Assembly: GCA_963971305.1 (NCBI GenBank)
Contig: OZ020307.1
Location: 6,895,501 to 6,959,500, forward strand
Length of the DNA: 64,000 bases
Direction of reading: 5' to 3'
Source: Arcuatula senhousia
Taxonomy: Eukaryota; Mollusca; Bivalvia; Mytilida; Mytilidae
Shown here: piece after piece, positions 11,085 to 21,649 of the stretch
Position numbering within the stretch: position 1 is the stretch's first letter
How the letters are laid out: the number at the start of each line of letters is the position of its first letter
The notes under the pieces: model-generated
Seen by the model: the letters and a program-made list of their open reading frames with translations, nothing else
Databases searched by the model: none
Told to the model about the DNA's origin: nothing
Position numbers and translations under genes: made by a program

Positions 11085-11699
11085 ATGGATTCAGTGGAAG
11101 ACTATGCCAGAAAATGGGCCAAAAACGAACATGAAAAAAAAACCGATGTTCTTTCTGAGTGGGCAAAGTCTGTGAGGTCGTTGGTTTTGAAAAGGATTAA
11201 GTCTTTAAAAGGCTCGATGAGCACCAAGGCAACATCTATTTTCAACAACCCTGATGTTGCAAAGACATTGTCCACCTTACATGACAAATATGTTGTCGTA
11301 CCTGCTGATAAAGCGCCGAACAACATCATTTTCGTATGCAAAAGACACTATATTGATTGTTTAACAGCTGAATTAGGTGTTGGTTGTAGTAGCAAAAGGA
11401 CCACATATACAGCAACAACAATGTCAAAGGAGGAAATAATCAATAATCATAATTCTGTCATTTCTACCTTTGGCATTTCTGTTGACAAAAAGAACGATGA
11501 CGTTCCATCCTTGTATTGGATTCAAAAGTTACATAAAACTCCCTACAAGCAACGATTTATTGCTGGGTCATCCAAATGTACAGCTAAGCCTCTTTCAGAT
11601 TTGTTAACATCAATATTGACGGCAATAAAATCAGGCCTTCAAAAATATTTCGATTGTTGTTACTCTAGAAATGGCGTCAATCAAATTCTAAAGAACTGA
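11085..11699 (+). pseudogene. PLE reverse transcriptase N-terminal half
   Basis: This 204-codon open frame begins MDSVEDYARKWAKNEHEKK. It carries TLHDKYVVVPADKAPNNIIF (RT fingers), YIDCLTAELGVGC, SLYWIQKLHKTPYKQRFIAG and SSKCTAKPLSDLLTSILTAI, all characteristic of Penelope-like reverse transcriptases. The frame ends at a TGA at 11697 after a frameshift, and the homology continues in other frames (LAQLIKRSF near 11800, then the palm from 12000). The open length reflects recent decay rather than a gene. Confidence 0.85.
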
Positions 11700-12324
11700 T
11701 GGAAAATCCCCATTCTAAATCATTTTCATCATGTAATAGCATTAAAACTTTTGATTTCTTTACATTATAAACCTCAATTCCACATCCACAATTAAAATCA
11801 CGTTTGGCACAGCTGATTAAACGTAGCTTTGTAAAAAAGAACGGAAAACACAGGTACAAGTATTTGGAATTAAGTCTGTTATAAAAAAAAAACTTATTAA
11901 TGTCATCCAAGAGTCTAGAGCAAGAAAAACAAATTTACAGAAGATGAAATAATAGAAATGCTCAGAAATTTCTAATCGACAACATATTTGTACAGTTTGG
12001 TGGACGTGTTTTCCAGCAGACAATAGGTATCCCAATGGGCACAAATTGTGCACCATTGCTTTCCGATTTGTTTCTTCATTCATATGAACCGGACTTCTAA
12101 TAATCACTTCTAGACAAAAAGGACCGTAATCTTGCTTTATCCTTCAATCTCACATTTCGTTATATTGATGATGTCCTTTCACTAAACAATCCTCGATCTG
12201 GTGACTTTTACATCTCATATATCCAAAGGAACTTGAGATAAAGGACACTACATATTCAAGGAGGTCCGCTTCATATTTGGATCTATTTCTCGAAATTGAC
12301 ACACTAGGAAGGCTTTGTTCTTGT

Positions 12325-12825
12325 GGTTAATGTATTTAAAAAGTCTAAATCCAATAATCTACCCTGAAAGATGTCTAAGTGCAATGAACACTGTTGATGC
12401 ACATCTACAAATAATGTACTTCCCTCATGTAAAGTTTCATCAAAATCCATTGAGCGGATTAGGAGGAGTTGCGCTTACGATGTCTCCCATTGAATAATGT
12501 ATTTTAAAAGTATAGGTCCAATTATCTCCCCTGAATGAAGTTCGAGGTAGATGAATATTCTTCATGCACATCAACATATGATGTTCTTCCGTCATGTAAA
12601 GTTTCATCAAAATCAATTGAGCGGTTTAGGAGGAGTTGCGCTTACGGGGTCTCCCATTGAATAATGTAATGTATTTAAAAAGTCTAAATCCAATTGTCTT
12701 CCCTGAATGATGTCCTAGTGCGATGAAAATTGTACTTCCTTCATGTAAAGTTTCATCAACATCCTTCAAGCCGTTTAGGAGGAGAAGCGCTTACGAGTTA
12801 TGTGGACAGACGGACAGACAGACGG

Positions 12826-12912
<87 letters not shown>

Positions 12913-12955
12913 GGTGTTTACTTTATACCCCCAAACTTTGTTTGCGGGGGGTATA
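12325..12955. mobile_element. Tandem-core element with (GACA)n tract, inside the PLE
   Basis: Three core units share gtaaagtttcatcaa with starts at 12429, 12596 and 12745 (periods 167 and 149). They are followed by a GACA/GACG microsatellite (about 12804-12912) and a terminal hairpin made of tataccccc and gggggtata around 12925-12955. This is the core + tetranucleotide + hairpin layout of bivalve pearl-type/Helitron-associated elements. It interrupts the PLE after its LEID region. Open frames across the (GACA)n tract in all frames are meaningless. Confidence 0.8.
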
Positions 12956-13470
12956 TACATGCTAACACAAGGTTATGTTGCTCCTCTGATGTTGTCTTCA
13001 CTCCATAAATGTTATGGACGACATCATGCGCTTATAGACAAATATGGGAATTCTATATCTCAGATGAATGCGGATTTTGGTTTATCATAAGGCTTTGTTT
13101 TGTCTTCATTGATCGGATTTGACACCCTGAATGGACCATTGGCAGCACGAATAGATAACAGGATTATTTCTTACTTTTCTAGATCACATGAGTTCACTTT
13201 TGTTACAAATTGAGTTCGTGTTATTGATTGCAGTCAATTGTTTTTTGTGGTTTTATGTGTTTTTGTTTGTCTGCTTCTTCGTGCTGTTCTTGTTCGTGTT
13301 TTTTTTTTTGGTTTTGTTTTTGTCCGATTGGACTTTTGACATTTTGATACCCTTTTGGTACCTCTGCTTCTCCCATTTTAAATTTATATTTTGCATTACC
13401 CTTATGCTCCTTTTTATAATTCAGCCTCTTCCCTTCTTTACTTGCTCCATTCTGATCTATGATGTATCAT
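12956..13470 (+). mobile_element. PLE 3' region
   Basis: The words gctaacacaaggttatgttg, gacgacatcatgcgcttata and gacaaatatgggaattctat match the 3' parts of the copies at 31.2-31.5 and 49.9-50.4 kb, ending with the T-rich tail gttcttgttcgtg...gacttttgacatttt...ggtacctctgcttctc. About 300 bp of RT thumb present in other copies is missing between the nested element and this segment. Confidence 0.7.
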
Positions 13471-13479
13471 AGATATAAA

Positions 13480-14655
13480 GTGCTTAAGTCAAAGAAAATG
13501 ATCGAATTTGTGTTGTATATGTTGTAATAAAGAATTCAGTACCACAGTTTCAGGTCAGAGTTGGTGTTCTTTGAATTCTATTTGTGATAATAGTATACCT
13601 TAGTTGTACTTATTTAAAGGCAGTGCAGAGAAATCATATGACAGATGGCCATTCTTCCAAACCAAAAGGTCTAACATCAATAATTCGGGGTCAGACAGCG
13701 TCAAATGAAAGTGTAATACTTATTACCAAGCGGGTATAAAACGGTTAATTTGGTTATGCTGTTTATGCATATTGTCACACCATGAATATCATATAGATTA
13801 TAACTTGTATATATAACTATATGTTTATTGTAAAAGTGACAGTTTTGTTTCATGCCTTAACCAATTATTGTAAATGTGTTTGCGCAAATAAAATATTGTC
13901 TATTGTCTATTGTCTATTTGTAGGAGTAACCTCTCACCAGAATATTTAATTTTTTGTAATCGTTTGCTAAATTCTATTTATTGCACAAAACCCACTAATT
14001 TATGTCAAAGTCATTTTCTAGCTGTAGATACTTGTAGATCAGTCAGATCATTTCAATATGAGTTTGTTGTAAAAAACAGTGTCTTACCCATGAAAACTTA
14101 CTAATCGTGTAAAATATTTAAAATCCTTAAAATAGAAATAGCAACTAGCTATAGAGAGATCCAAATATGTAATGCTGGTCCTTTATTAAATGTGATTTAT
14201 TTTGTACATCACATAGTTTTCTTCGATTTATTACCGACATCTAAATTTTAAGACTTCGGCTCAACACGATATTGTTAGACTTTAAGCAGGAAAGTATTTT
14301 ACTTTTATAAACATTTCACAACAAACATATATTAAATAATGTTTCATATTATTTGATTGAAATTTGGGACAAAAACCATCCGAGTCAAAATCGAGATGTT
14401 ATTCTACGTGAAACAAGTTGATTCAGTGGTTGGTTTTATCTCAACCTCTGGGGGATAAATTAAAGAAATCCCACACGAAGACTACCACACGAAGCGTTGT
14501 TGACAGAGGACATTAATAAATATCTTTATATATAAAGATACCTTTTCCGTCGTATTGTTCTTTTGGAGTTTCTGAAAAAAAAGTTAAAAGCAAAATGTAA
14601 GGGAAGTGGTGTTTTCAGCCAATCAGAATCCTTGAAATTCAAACTTAAGATAATT
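13480..14655. other. Mostly unrecognised; retroposon-like 3' end at 13860-13916
   Basis: At 13888-13916 AAATAAAATA is followed by three near-perfect copies of ttgtcta, a tail typical of non-LTR retroposon 3' ends. The body upstream (about 13740-13890) has no recognisable coding part. The rest shows no features. Confidence 0.4.
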
Positions 14656-14659
14656 TTTA

Positions 14660-15650
14660 CACTTAAGTTTTTTTTTTGTGAAACTTAGAACAGTCTCTTA
14701 AGAGTATAAAAAACAAGCCAGCAAAGCGAGGAGCACAGTTTGTGCCAATTGGAATGATATTTTGTTGTTTAACAAATCCCTCCTCTAAATGTGACAAATT
14801 CGTTGCACTATTAAGGAAATCAAACATACTGTAAACCTGAAGCATTGTTATATTTTCGTATGGTAAAGTAGTGCACAAAGTTGAAAAATTGACAGTTTTT
14901 AAAGAATGAACCTCAGAAATTTCAAATAAACCTTTTGAGTTCTTAAAAATCCACATATGATTGATTCCAATACGATTATAAATAGTGACACAGTGTGCTC
15001 GTTGTCCATCTTTTACAGCAGACATGATCTTGTGAGTTGAGCGAACAGCTCTGTAGTTGAATGTAATGAAGATCTAGGTATAAACGTTTCTTAGTATGAA
15101 TGAAGCTTAGGTATCCAACACAAATATAGAAACTTCTCATGTTCCTTCTTTAATTGAATATCAAAATAGGACATGGATGAGTCGTGGTTCGTAATGATCT
15201 CATCTTTGTCGGATGAAGTCTGAGTGGATATAGAACTCGCGGAATTATCAACGTCAATGCCTTGTTCTTTAATCAGACAATTGTAATAGAGTGCTTTACA
15301 TACAAAAACAATATTGTTCGGTGCCTTTTCTGCAGGTATTACAACAAACCTGTCGTTTGAAGAAAAGGGACAATAGAGAGATCGACGAAGTATGGAATGA
15401 GGCCGAAGGTTAATACATTTCCGAAGTTTGTTATTTCGGTTTCAAACTTGAAATCGAATAGTTCTTGTCCAGTTTGAAAATTCAAGTTCTGGTTCTTGAT
15501 CCACCCCCGTTTTATCCAGGCTTTGGCATAGTCCTCCACAACGTTCAACGACGATCTTGAAGTTATTGTTCCAATTTATACACTGTTGCTCCCTGATTTC
15601 GGTTAACCACATCTCGTAATTAATCATTTTCAATTATCTTAAGATCACTC
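14660..15650 (-). mobile_element. Divergent Penelope-like element fragment
   Basis: Read on the minus strand: REQQCINWNNNFKIVVE (near 15600), RFVVIPAEKAPNNIVFVCKA (15350-15290), LCWIPKLHSY (near 15110), INHMWIFKNSKGLFE and VNFSTLCTTLPYENI (14960-14850), and IIPIGTNCAPRFAGLFF (near 14730). These are PLE RT motifs in correct order, but the sequence differs markedly from the other copies, for example PAEKAP rather than PADKAP. Stops, including one just after WIPKLHSY, and a large deletion before the palm show it is dead. Confidence 0.75.
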
Positions 15651-15659
15651 GTGGTAACA

Positions 15660-16475
15660 GATGGGCCACAGACAAAGCAGGAAGTGGAACAATTGCACGT
15701 AAGATGCTAGGTTCTGTCATTTTTTTTTGTGATTATCGCTTATGGTCTTGGTATAGTGGTAGGAAACCATTGGCGTTGACTGGTTCTCAAAATAAGCTGG
15801 AATATGAGGTGAAACTTCTTTGCGATTCAAAATATTGCTGACGTAAATAGCGTCTATTTCTTTGCTGTTAAATGGAATTCGGAGAAATTCTCTGTCCTCA
15901 GTACAAAGAGCTTCATTCTTTCAGGACAAAAATCCTTATTTTAAAAATCTATCCATTTAGACTTCATCATTTGACTTCCTGCCTTTATTTCTGGGTTTTA
16001 GGAATCAAAGTAATAGATTCATAAACAACACTATAGACAAAATCAGGAGACAGCGAAACTCGAATTCATACATTTTATCATTTACATGACATCAAAATCA
16101 TGCATCATTCAATTGGTTTAATGGTATAATATTTCAAGAAAATCTGAAAAAACATCCAATATTGAGAAAAAATCAGTTTTTTCAAAACAATTAATACTTA
16201 AGTATGTAATATTGTGTCATATTTTTGCCAAGTTTTATTTTGGTGTGCCTGTGGAGACATTCAACTGCAGAAAAAAAATAATGTGCAATATGAAGTTTTT
16301 GACCATGTCAATGGACAATATTTATCAAATAGTCATAATTATTTAAAAAAAAAAGACATTCATCTCACAATGCCATAATTGTCAAATACTTGGTTTGCAT
16401 GATTTTAAAGATAGCATTGCAAATGAAACATACTAGTTTGTTAATATTTGTGCTCTGTCTGGGAATATTGAACGG
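15660..16475. other. AT-rich stretch, nothing recognised
   Basis: No coding, RNA or repeat structure was recognised apart from short A and T runs. Confidence 0.35.
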
Positions 16476-16479
16476 GGAA

Positions 16480-16905
16480 GTTTGGGCCCAAATAAACTTG
16501 TTTAACCCCGCCGCATTTTATATGTGCCTGTCCTAAGCCAGGAATCTTTGACAAAGCTTTTTTTGTACTTATTTTTTTATGTTATCTGTTCTTTGTTTAA
16601 GAATTCGAAGGGGGTCTATCTGTGATTATTTCAGGACTGAATTTGAATTGTATGCATTTTATTTAGACCATTTGGGCCATTTGCAGAACGGCAAGCAGCG
16701 CCTACTTGCGTCGTTGAAGATTTTAAATTACCGCTTGTTATGTGATCTGTGTCGCGTACACTTATTCCACATCTCACTATTTTCTATATACAAGACACTG
16801 AAGTTTTGTGGCCAGAAAAAGGGTCATTTGGCACTTGTTCTTACCTTGGATGATCAATTTGAAATATTAAAAAAAGACAAAATAAAGCGATTGATTGATT
16901 GATTG
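16480..16905 (+). repeat. Interspersed retroposon-like repeat, 'tgtcgcgtacac' family, copy 1
   Basis: The unit runs from gtttaaccccgccgcatttt (16500) through ggcaagcagcgcctacttgc and gtgtcgcgtacacttattcc (about 16750) to a tail with AATAAA-like sequence and five attg repeats (16888-16908). Other copies or parts lie at 17985-18105, 31600-31945, 39680-39725 and 48175-48285, and inverted at 47440-47550 and 55065-55375. The ending suggests a retroposed element. A 107-codon open frame inside (16579-16902) is not conserved between copies. Confidence 0.65.
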
Positions 16906-17045
16906 ATTGTTGTTGTTTGTCTAATGTCCAATCGACAGTATTTCAATTATAATCAGGACAAGAACAAATTGAAATAAAAAACTGAATTGTGTGGACCAAT
17001 CCAGGACACAACACCCATAACAAAGACCCATGTATGTAATGCAAG
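16905..17045 (+). repeat. Interspersed repeat, 'ttgattgttgtttg' family, copy 1
   Basis: It begins attgattgttgttgtttgtc, then has a tatttca block and aggacaagaacaaattgaaa, followed by a block containing acacaacacccataac. The closest copy is at 41495-41640; shorter relatives carrying cccgtcggcgatatttca lie at 25425-25495 and 33120-33185. Non-coding. Confidence 0.6.
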
Positions 17046-17394
17046 GGCCAATGTACGACTATCCTTACGCATTAATCTGAAAAAAAAAACAGTACATGAT
17101 GTTTGCCATCAAATTTCGTTAGTAAAACACAAAAACTTTTGACCGAGGGTTTTGTGTTCTCTCAAGATGCATGTCATATGCTCTAGTAGTCAGCGTGATG
17201 TTTCTATCTAAGAGTTGAATATAATTAAAGTTTAAAAGGCGCATGTCTTACACAATGCTTTGTTTATTAAAGTCTTTCTTGGTTTTTGCGTTACATTTTA
17301 AATGAAACAGAAATCCTAGAACCTAGTGTGTCCTTCTAATATCATTTTGCAAATATATAAACATCTGTGTCAATCAAGTGTTTTTTTTAAAGAT

Positions 17395-17760
17395 GTTGTA
17401 CATGGGCACCACAAGTATGCAAAGTCAAGTGGAAAGTCATTTTTTTCTCTATTGAAAGTTACAAGAGGTAAAGAGGAACAATGGGACATCTGAATGTACA
17501 AAACTAAGAGGGCAAAGATAAAACCAGTTAACACGAAAGAGAACAACTCAACGAAAAAGGCAACACAAACACACAAAAGCAAATGAATAGTAATTTATAA
17601 ACAACGTGAACTTAAGTCGCAACGAGAGTGAAATCATGTGCTCCGAAACAGTAAGCAGTTCATGCTTGCTATAGCAAATCCATAAAAAGTCAAACAAGAT
17701 CTGGACAGAATGCTGCTACACAAGAATGGAAAGTTGACAAGAAGGAGACCTTCAATAATT
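17395..17760 (-). mobile_element. PLE 3'-tail fragment
   Basis: Reverse-complement words match the PLE 3' region: the block with gagtgaaatcatgtgctccg and gtaagcagttcatgcttgct (17620-17670) corresponds to the 4380-4450 region of the reverse PLE at 4.2 kb, and the block near 17470-17560 corresponds to the T-rich tail. No RT remains. Confidence 0.6.
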
Positions 17761-17874
17761 TCTTATAAAACTTTAAGTATAAAAATTTGGCTAACACAAT
17801 ATCTCTAGAACACCAGCAATCGAAAAAAACATAGAATTTGAAGACATAAATATATTTTATAATTTCTCAATATA

Positions 17875-18105
17875 ATTAATATTTATGTTAACAGCAATGA
17901 AGGAGGTTCGGTAGTGTAATTGATTGAATATTTATGGTGACAGAATTTAGAGAGGTTCGATAGTATAACTGAATGACCAAAAAGCCTACTGGCCTCGTTG
18001 AAGGCTGCTGGCGGTTGTCCATTGTGGGTTTTTCTGAATTGCCGCTTGATTGTGGGCTGTGTCGCGTACACTTATTCCACATCTCATTATTTTCTATTCA
18101 ATATT
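17875..18105 (+). repeat. 62-bp satellite fragment joined to 'tgtcgcgtacac' repeat
   Basis: 17880-17985 contains two diverged units of the satellite seen at 20751-21120 (atatttatgttaacag, gaggttcggtagtgtaa). 17985-18105 is the interspersed repeat with gtgtcgcgtacacttattcc. Overlapping small minus-strand open frames are artefacts of these repeats. Confidence 0.6.
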
Positions 18106-18109
18106 TATT

Positions 18110-18890
18110 AGAACTTAAAGTCTGAACTTTAAGTTCCTTATCGTATCGGCGCAAAAAATTACTTAAATGTTGGTAAATTTGTTCATGTTGGTTTCCATGG
18201 AAATAAGAACTTCCGCTTCCTTTTTCTAGAAAGATCTCAAGAAGCAGGTTGTGTTTTCTTATAGATTGAATTTAAATCGTTTAAAAAATCACATGCATCT
18301 TACCTTTTTAGCAAAATAATCGTTGAATAATTGAATCTTTAAAAACAAATACAACGTCTTGTACTAATTTGATACACATTGATCGATTTTGCGCTGCATT
18401 TACACAGTTTAAAAAAGTTCTAAAAAAGAAAATGTTAAATCGGCAACAGTTTAAAGAATTTATTGCTTGTTCTAATTTTTTATTAGATTTCATCAAAGCA
18501 TTTATTGGATTTATGTTCTGATCCCCATTTGTTTTGTTCAATCAATTAAATGTAAAAGAATGTGGAAATTATTTTGTGACAATTTTTGTTTGTTTGTTTG
18601 TAAGTTGTCTAATTTCAGGTACATGAACTCATGAAGGTGATGTTCATTGTAATTTATAGTTACAGGATCAGTAAATATTATTCCTTAGTTAAATGTTCAC
18701 TCTTGCTTTATTTAATTTTACGTGTCGTAGTGATATCAAATCAAGTATTCACACATATTTTAAAACAATGGCAGTTGATCGTTTACTTTTATCGACATAT
18801 TAAATACATTGGAGCTGAATGGAAGTTATTCATGTTATTATTCATAATTTAAATATACCAGTAACATGTACATATTAGTTTTTACTTTAG
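18110..18890. other. AT-rich stretch, nothing recognised
   Basis: Short open frames at 18308-18541 (-) and 18631-18852 (+) have low complexity and no motif. No repeat family was identified. Confidence 0.35.
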
Positions 18891-18894
18891 TTCA

Positions 18895-19072
18895 GTTGTA
18901 AAGAAGCAAGATGCACCTATGGGGCATTTAATAGTCTCAAACCTTATAAAATAAAGACCAAATCAGTTACAAAATGTAACAAAAATGAAACAAGCAATAA
19001 CAGAAAACATGTAACACACAAAACATAGAACATCAATCAACAACATGAACTTAAGTTGAAATGAGAGTGAAA
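18895..19072 (-). mobile_element. PLE 3'-tail fragment
   Basis: agaagcaagatgcacctatg followed by gacc, acaaaa and caacaacatgaacttaagtt words is the inverted T-rich PLE tail seen at 17.4, 31.4 and 63.1 kb. It ends just before the 19.08 kb minisatellite. Confidence 0.6.
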
Positions 19073-19075
19073 TAT

Positions 19076-19220
19076 AAATAGTAATTAGATAATTACTAAG
19101 TAGTCAAGTAATCAGATAATCAGTAGTACTCAAGAAATCAGATAATCAGTAGTACTCAAGTAATCAGATAATCAGTAGTAGTCAAGTAATCACATAATCA
19201 ATAAGTAGTCAAGTAATCAA
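19076..19220. repeat. Minisatellite, unit about 26-28 bp
   Basis: Imperfect tandem copies of aagtaatcagataatcagta plus gtactc-type spacers, about five units. It is followed by an A-rich tract with single C breaks (19219-19250). It lies directly upstream of the gag-like frame. Confidence 0.75.
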
Positions 19221-19288
19221 AAAAAACAAAAAAAAAACAAAAAAAAACAGAAACATTATTAATTCATGATTTGTATGTTTTAGTAACA

Positions 19289-20296
19289 ATGTCTAACATG
19301 CTCCGGAGATCCTCACGCAAAAGGCAGGCACCGACAAAAATTACAGAAAGCTCGGCAGCATCTCACAGGCGACCCAATAATGTTACTACTACAGTGACTA
19401 CAAACATCTCAGGATCAACAAACATCTCAAGATCTACCAACAACATTCTCAATGCTAATGGAAGTACAAGTACAATGACAGCATCTCAGATAAATCCAGT
19501 TACACAGTCTACTTGTACTTTTGCTCAAATCTCCACAGCCGTAACACAGCAGAATTCAACCACGCCCCAGTCGTTGGCTCATCAGGCTCAGTTGTTACCT
19601 GTACAAGACCCAACCAATCAGGCTACTAATTCCAACTCAGGTATTGAATTTACTATGGCAACTAAAGCCAGCGATGGTATTGGGGATAATGTAGGAATAA
19701 ATCTAAAAAATAAGATAATTTTTGGGGAGTATATTGATTTAGGCAGTTTGCTGGTGAATTCACATACTAGAAGCTTACAAGATAACCAGAAAATTGTTTT
19801 TATAAATGGAGAACTAATTGTTCAACAAAAACAAAATACCCCCAAAATAACATCTATTGAAAGTTGGACTGATGCTTTTATCATCTTTATGAATATTTAT
19901 TGTTCATTGCATGAAAACAAATATGCTCAGTTACTGAAATATATGCATACAATTAGGTTGGGTGCAAAGAGATCCTCATTTGGTTGGAAACTATACGACG
20001 AGCAGTTTCGTTTACGTTTGTCAATGGATCCTTCATTGAGTTGGGCAAACATTGACCCAGAATTGTGGTTAATATATATGCATAGTACAAGTGCAAACAC
20101 TAATCAACTGAATGTCACAAATAGAGTTTTGCGATGTTATACATTCAATTACAATGGGACATGTTCACAACAAGGTTGCATGTACAATCATACTTGTCTA
20201 AGATGTTTTGGTCCACATGCACTAAAGTATTGTACTCGACGGCGAATTGGCAACAGTTTAATATGTAATAATGACAAAAGATTTAAATGTAAATAA
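19289..20296 (+). CDS. Gag-like zinc-finger protein of a DIRS-type retroelement (probable)
   Basis: An uninterrupted 335-codon frame starts at an ATG at 19289 (MSNMLRRSSRKRQAPTK). The first 120 residues are basic, then Ser/Thr/Asn/Gln-rich and disordered. A central block (ITSIESWTDAFIIFMNIY, then HENKYAQLLKYMHTIRLG and FGWKLYDEQFR) is followed by DPELWLIYM. The C-terminus has a CCCH-type finger (C-x8-C-x4-C-x3-H) overlapping a knuckle (C-x2-C-x3-H-x4-C). The order trunk helices, DxELWL and CCCH finger is what the first ORF of many tyrosine-recombinase retroelements in invertebrates looks like; that assignment is from recalled family features. No RT or recombinase frame follows within several kb, so it is an orphan ORF1 or a domesticated gag. 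A single-exon host gene is the alternative. Confidence 0.6.
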   Translation: MSNMLRRSSRKRQAPTKITESSAASHRRPNNVTTTVTTNISGSTNISRSTNNILNANGSTSTMTASQINPVTQSTCTFAQISTAVTQQNSTTPQSLAHQAQLLPVQDPTNQATNSNSGIEFTMATKASDGIGDNVGINLKNKIIFGEYIDLGSLLVNSHTRSLQDNQKIVFINGELIVQQKQNTPKITSIESWTDAFIIFMNIYCSLHENKYAQLLKYMHTIRLGAKRSSFGWKLYDEQFRLRLSMDPSLSWANIDPELWLIYMHSTSANTNQLNVTNRVLRCYTFNYNGTCSQQGCMYNHTCLRCFGPHALKYCTRRRIGNSLICNNDKRFKCK

Positions 20297-20750
20297 ATGT
20301 AAATAACATGTCAATACATCCACCCTGGAAATCAGCGGTGAATTATAACGGAAATATGAAATGTTTATATAAATGATTAAATGCTGGCCGCCGATTGAAA
20401 TTTGGCAGACCATAAATGTCAGATGTTGAGATGAAACGGTAGCAAATATCCCTGGAAATCAGCGGATAAATGCAGTTTTGCTAGAATTATTGCAGCGAAG
20501 GATGCTGGCTACCGAAGGCTCGCCCTAAAAACTCTGAAACCGCCAATTTCTATTAAATTAGATAAAAAATTTAGAAAAGCTTCTAATATATGTAAAGAAT
20601 TCAGAGAAAAGCGTCACCTTTGGCAGCCCCTTCATTAACTTCATAAAAATTGCTTATTAAGACAACTGGATAAAGTAGATGATGATCCAACTTTTCTGAT
20701 CTCAAGTCCAAGTTTGTTCTTTTATCACCAACGGAAACAAGTCATCATGA
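20297..20750. other. Non-coding flank of the gag-like ORF
   Basis: The 16-mer ccctggaaatcagcgg occurs twice (about 20321 and 20450), possibly marking a diverged internal duplication. No RT or recombinase motifs were seen. Confidence 0.4.
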
Positions 20751-21120
20751 CAGAAGCTTCAATATTTATGTTAACAAAACTGAGAGAGGTTAAGTAGTGT
20801 AACTAGATGACCCAGAAGCTTCAATATTTATGTTAACAAAACTGAGAGAGGTTTGGTATTACTACTCGACGACCCAGAAGCTTCAATATTTATGTTAACC
20901 AAACTGAGAGAGGTTAAGTAGTATAACTGGATGACCCAGAAGCTTCAATATTTATGTTAACAAAACTGAGAGAGGTTAAGTAGTAAAACTAGATGACCAA
21001 GAGGTTTGAAATATATATGTTAACAGTACTGAGAGAGGTTTGGTAGTAAAACTAGATGACTAAAAGGCTTGAAATATTTATGTTAACAGAACCGAAATAG
21101 TACAATTTGATGACAAAACC
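20751..21120 (+). repeat. 62-bp satellite, about 6 units
   Basis: Units start at 20751, 20813, 20875, 20937 and 20999 (period exactly 62), then a more diverged copy from about 21060. The unit contains cagaagcttcaatatttatg and aactgagagaggttaagtag. Further diverged units lie at 21465-21600 and 17880-17985. Confidence 0.9.
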
Positions 21121-21159
21121 CTGTAACATTGTTCTAATAGAACTGAAAGTTACAAAAAT

Positions 21160-21345
21160 GTAGTGAATGAGTGAGTTAGTGTTTTATGCCCTAGCAACAC
21201 TTATCAGGGCGATGAACACGAAAAGGATGGGAAAAATAAACATCAAATGATGATGAAATATTGCTTTGTGTAGGAAACATATATTAGTCGGAAGTAATCT
21301 TTAAGGCCACTGAAAAAGTTAGGTAGGTAGGAGCGGATAAACTAG
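21160..21345 (+). repeat. Interspersed repeat, 'gtgagtgagt' family
   Basis: gaatgagtgagttagtgttt followed by tgccctagcaacactt, gggcgatgaacac and gccactgaaaaagttaggt. An inverted copy lies at 32955-33090; related copies are at 56265-56410 and 55410-55510, and inverted in 42100-42590. GTGAGTGAGT-headed retroposons are common in molluscs. Confidence 0.65.
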
Positions 21346-21464
21346 CCTTTATGGTGCGCTCATGGCGGTCCGGAAGGGTTTCTTCTGTGCATGTAGCGCG
21401 CCACACACGTTGGTTTACTGTGACCAACAGCAAGGTTTCAGTTAAGTAGTAAAATTGTATTTCC

Positions 21465-21640
21465 ATAGGCTTCAATATTTCTATCAACAGAACTGAAAGA
21501 GGTTAAGTGGTACATTTGAATAACCCAAGGACTGCAGAATTTGTAGTGAAACATAAATGAAAAGGGTTTAGTAGTAAATTTGGTAAGAGCATGGAGGAGC
21601 AATTTTGTTTTATAAGTTGAAGAATTCATCCCAAGTCCCT
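21465..21640 (+). repeat. Diverged 62-bp satellite units
   Basis: ttcaatatttctatcaacag and aactgaaagaggttaagtgg repeat the unit of the 20.75 kb array at lower similarity; two to three units are recognisable. Confidence 0.6.
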
Positions 21641-21649
21641 GTACTAAAA

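Larger units (their letters stand above)
10013..13470 (+). mobile_element. Penelope-like element with N-terminal GIY-YIG (Naiad-type), interrupted
   Basis: This is the most complete PLE copy in the window. Order: GIY-YIG endonuclease (10020-10373), a long decayed linker (10374-11084), RT fingers (11085-11699), RT palm with GIPMGTNCAPLLSDLF and RYIDDVLSLNN (about 12000-12330, broken by two adjacent stops near 12100), a nested tandem-core element (about 12325-12955), then the PLE 3' region (12956-13470). In classic Penelope/Poseidon elements the endonuclease is C-terminal. The upstream position seen here matches the permuted Naiad/Chlamys clade. The element would copy itself by target-primed reverse transcription, but stops and frameshifts rule out activity. 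Confidence 0.82.

Noticed and set aside
12723..13090. Several overlapping ORFs rich in TDRQ
   Set aside because: They are translations of the (GACA)n microsatellite in all frames.
16579..16902. 107-codon ORF
   Set aside because: It lies in the dispersed tgtcgcgtacac repeat and is not kept open in the other copies.
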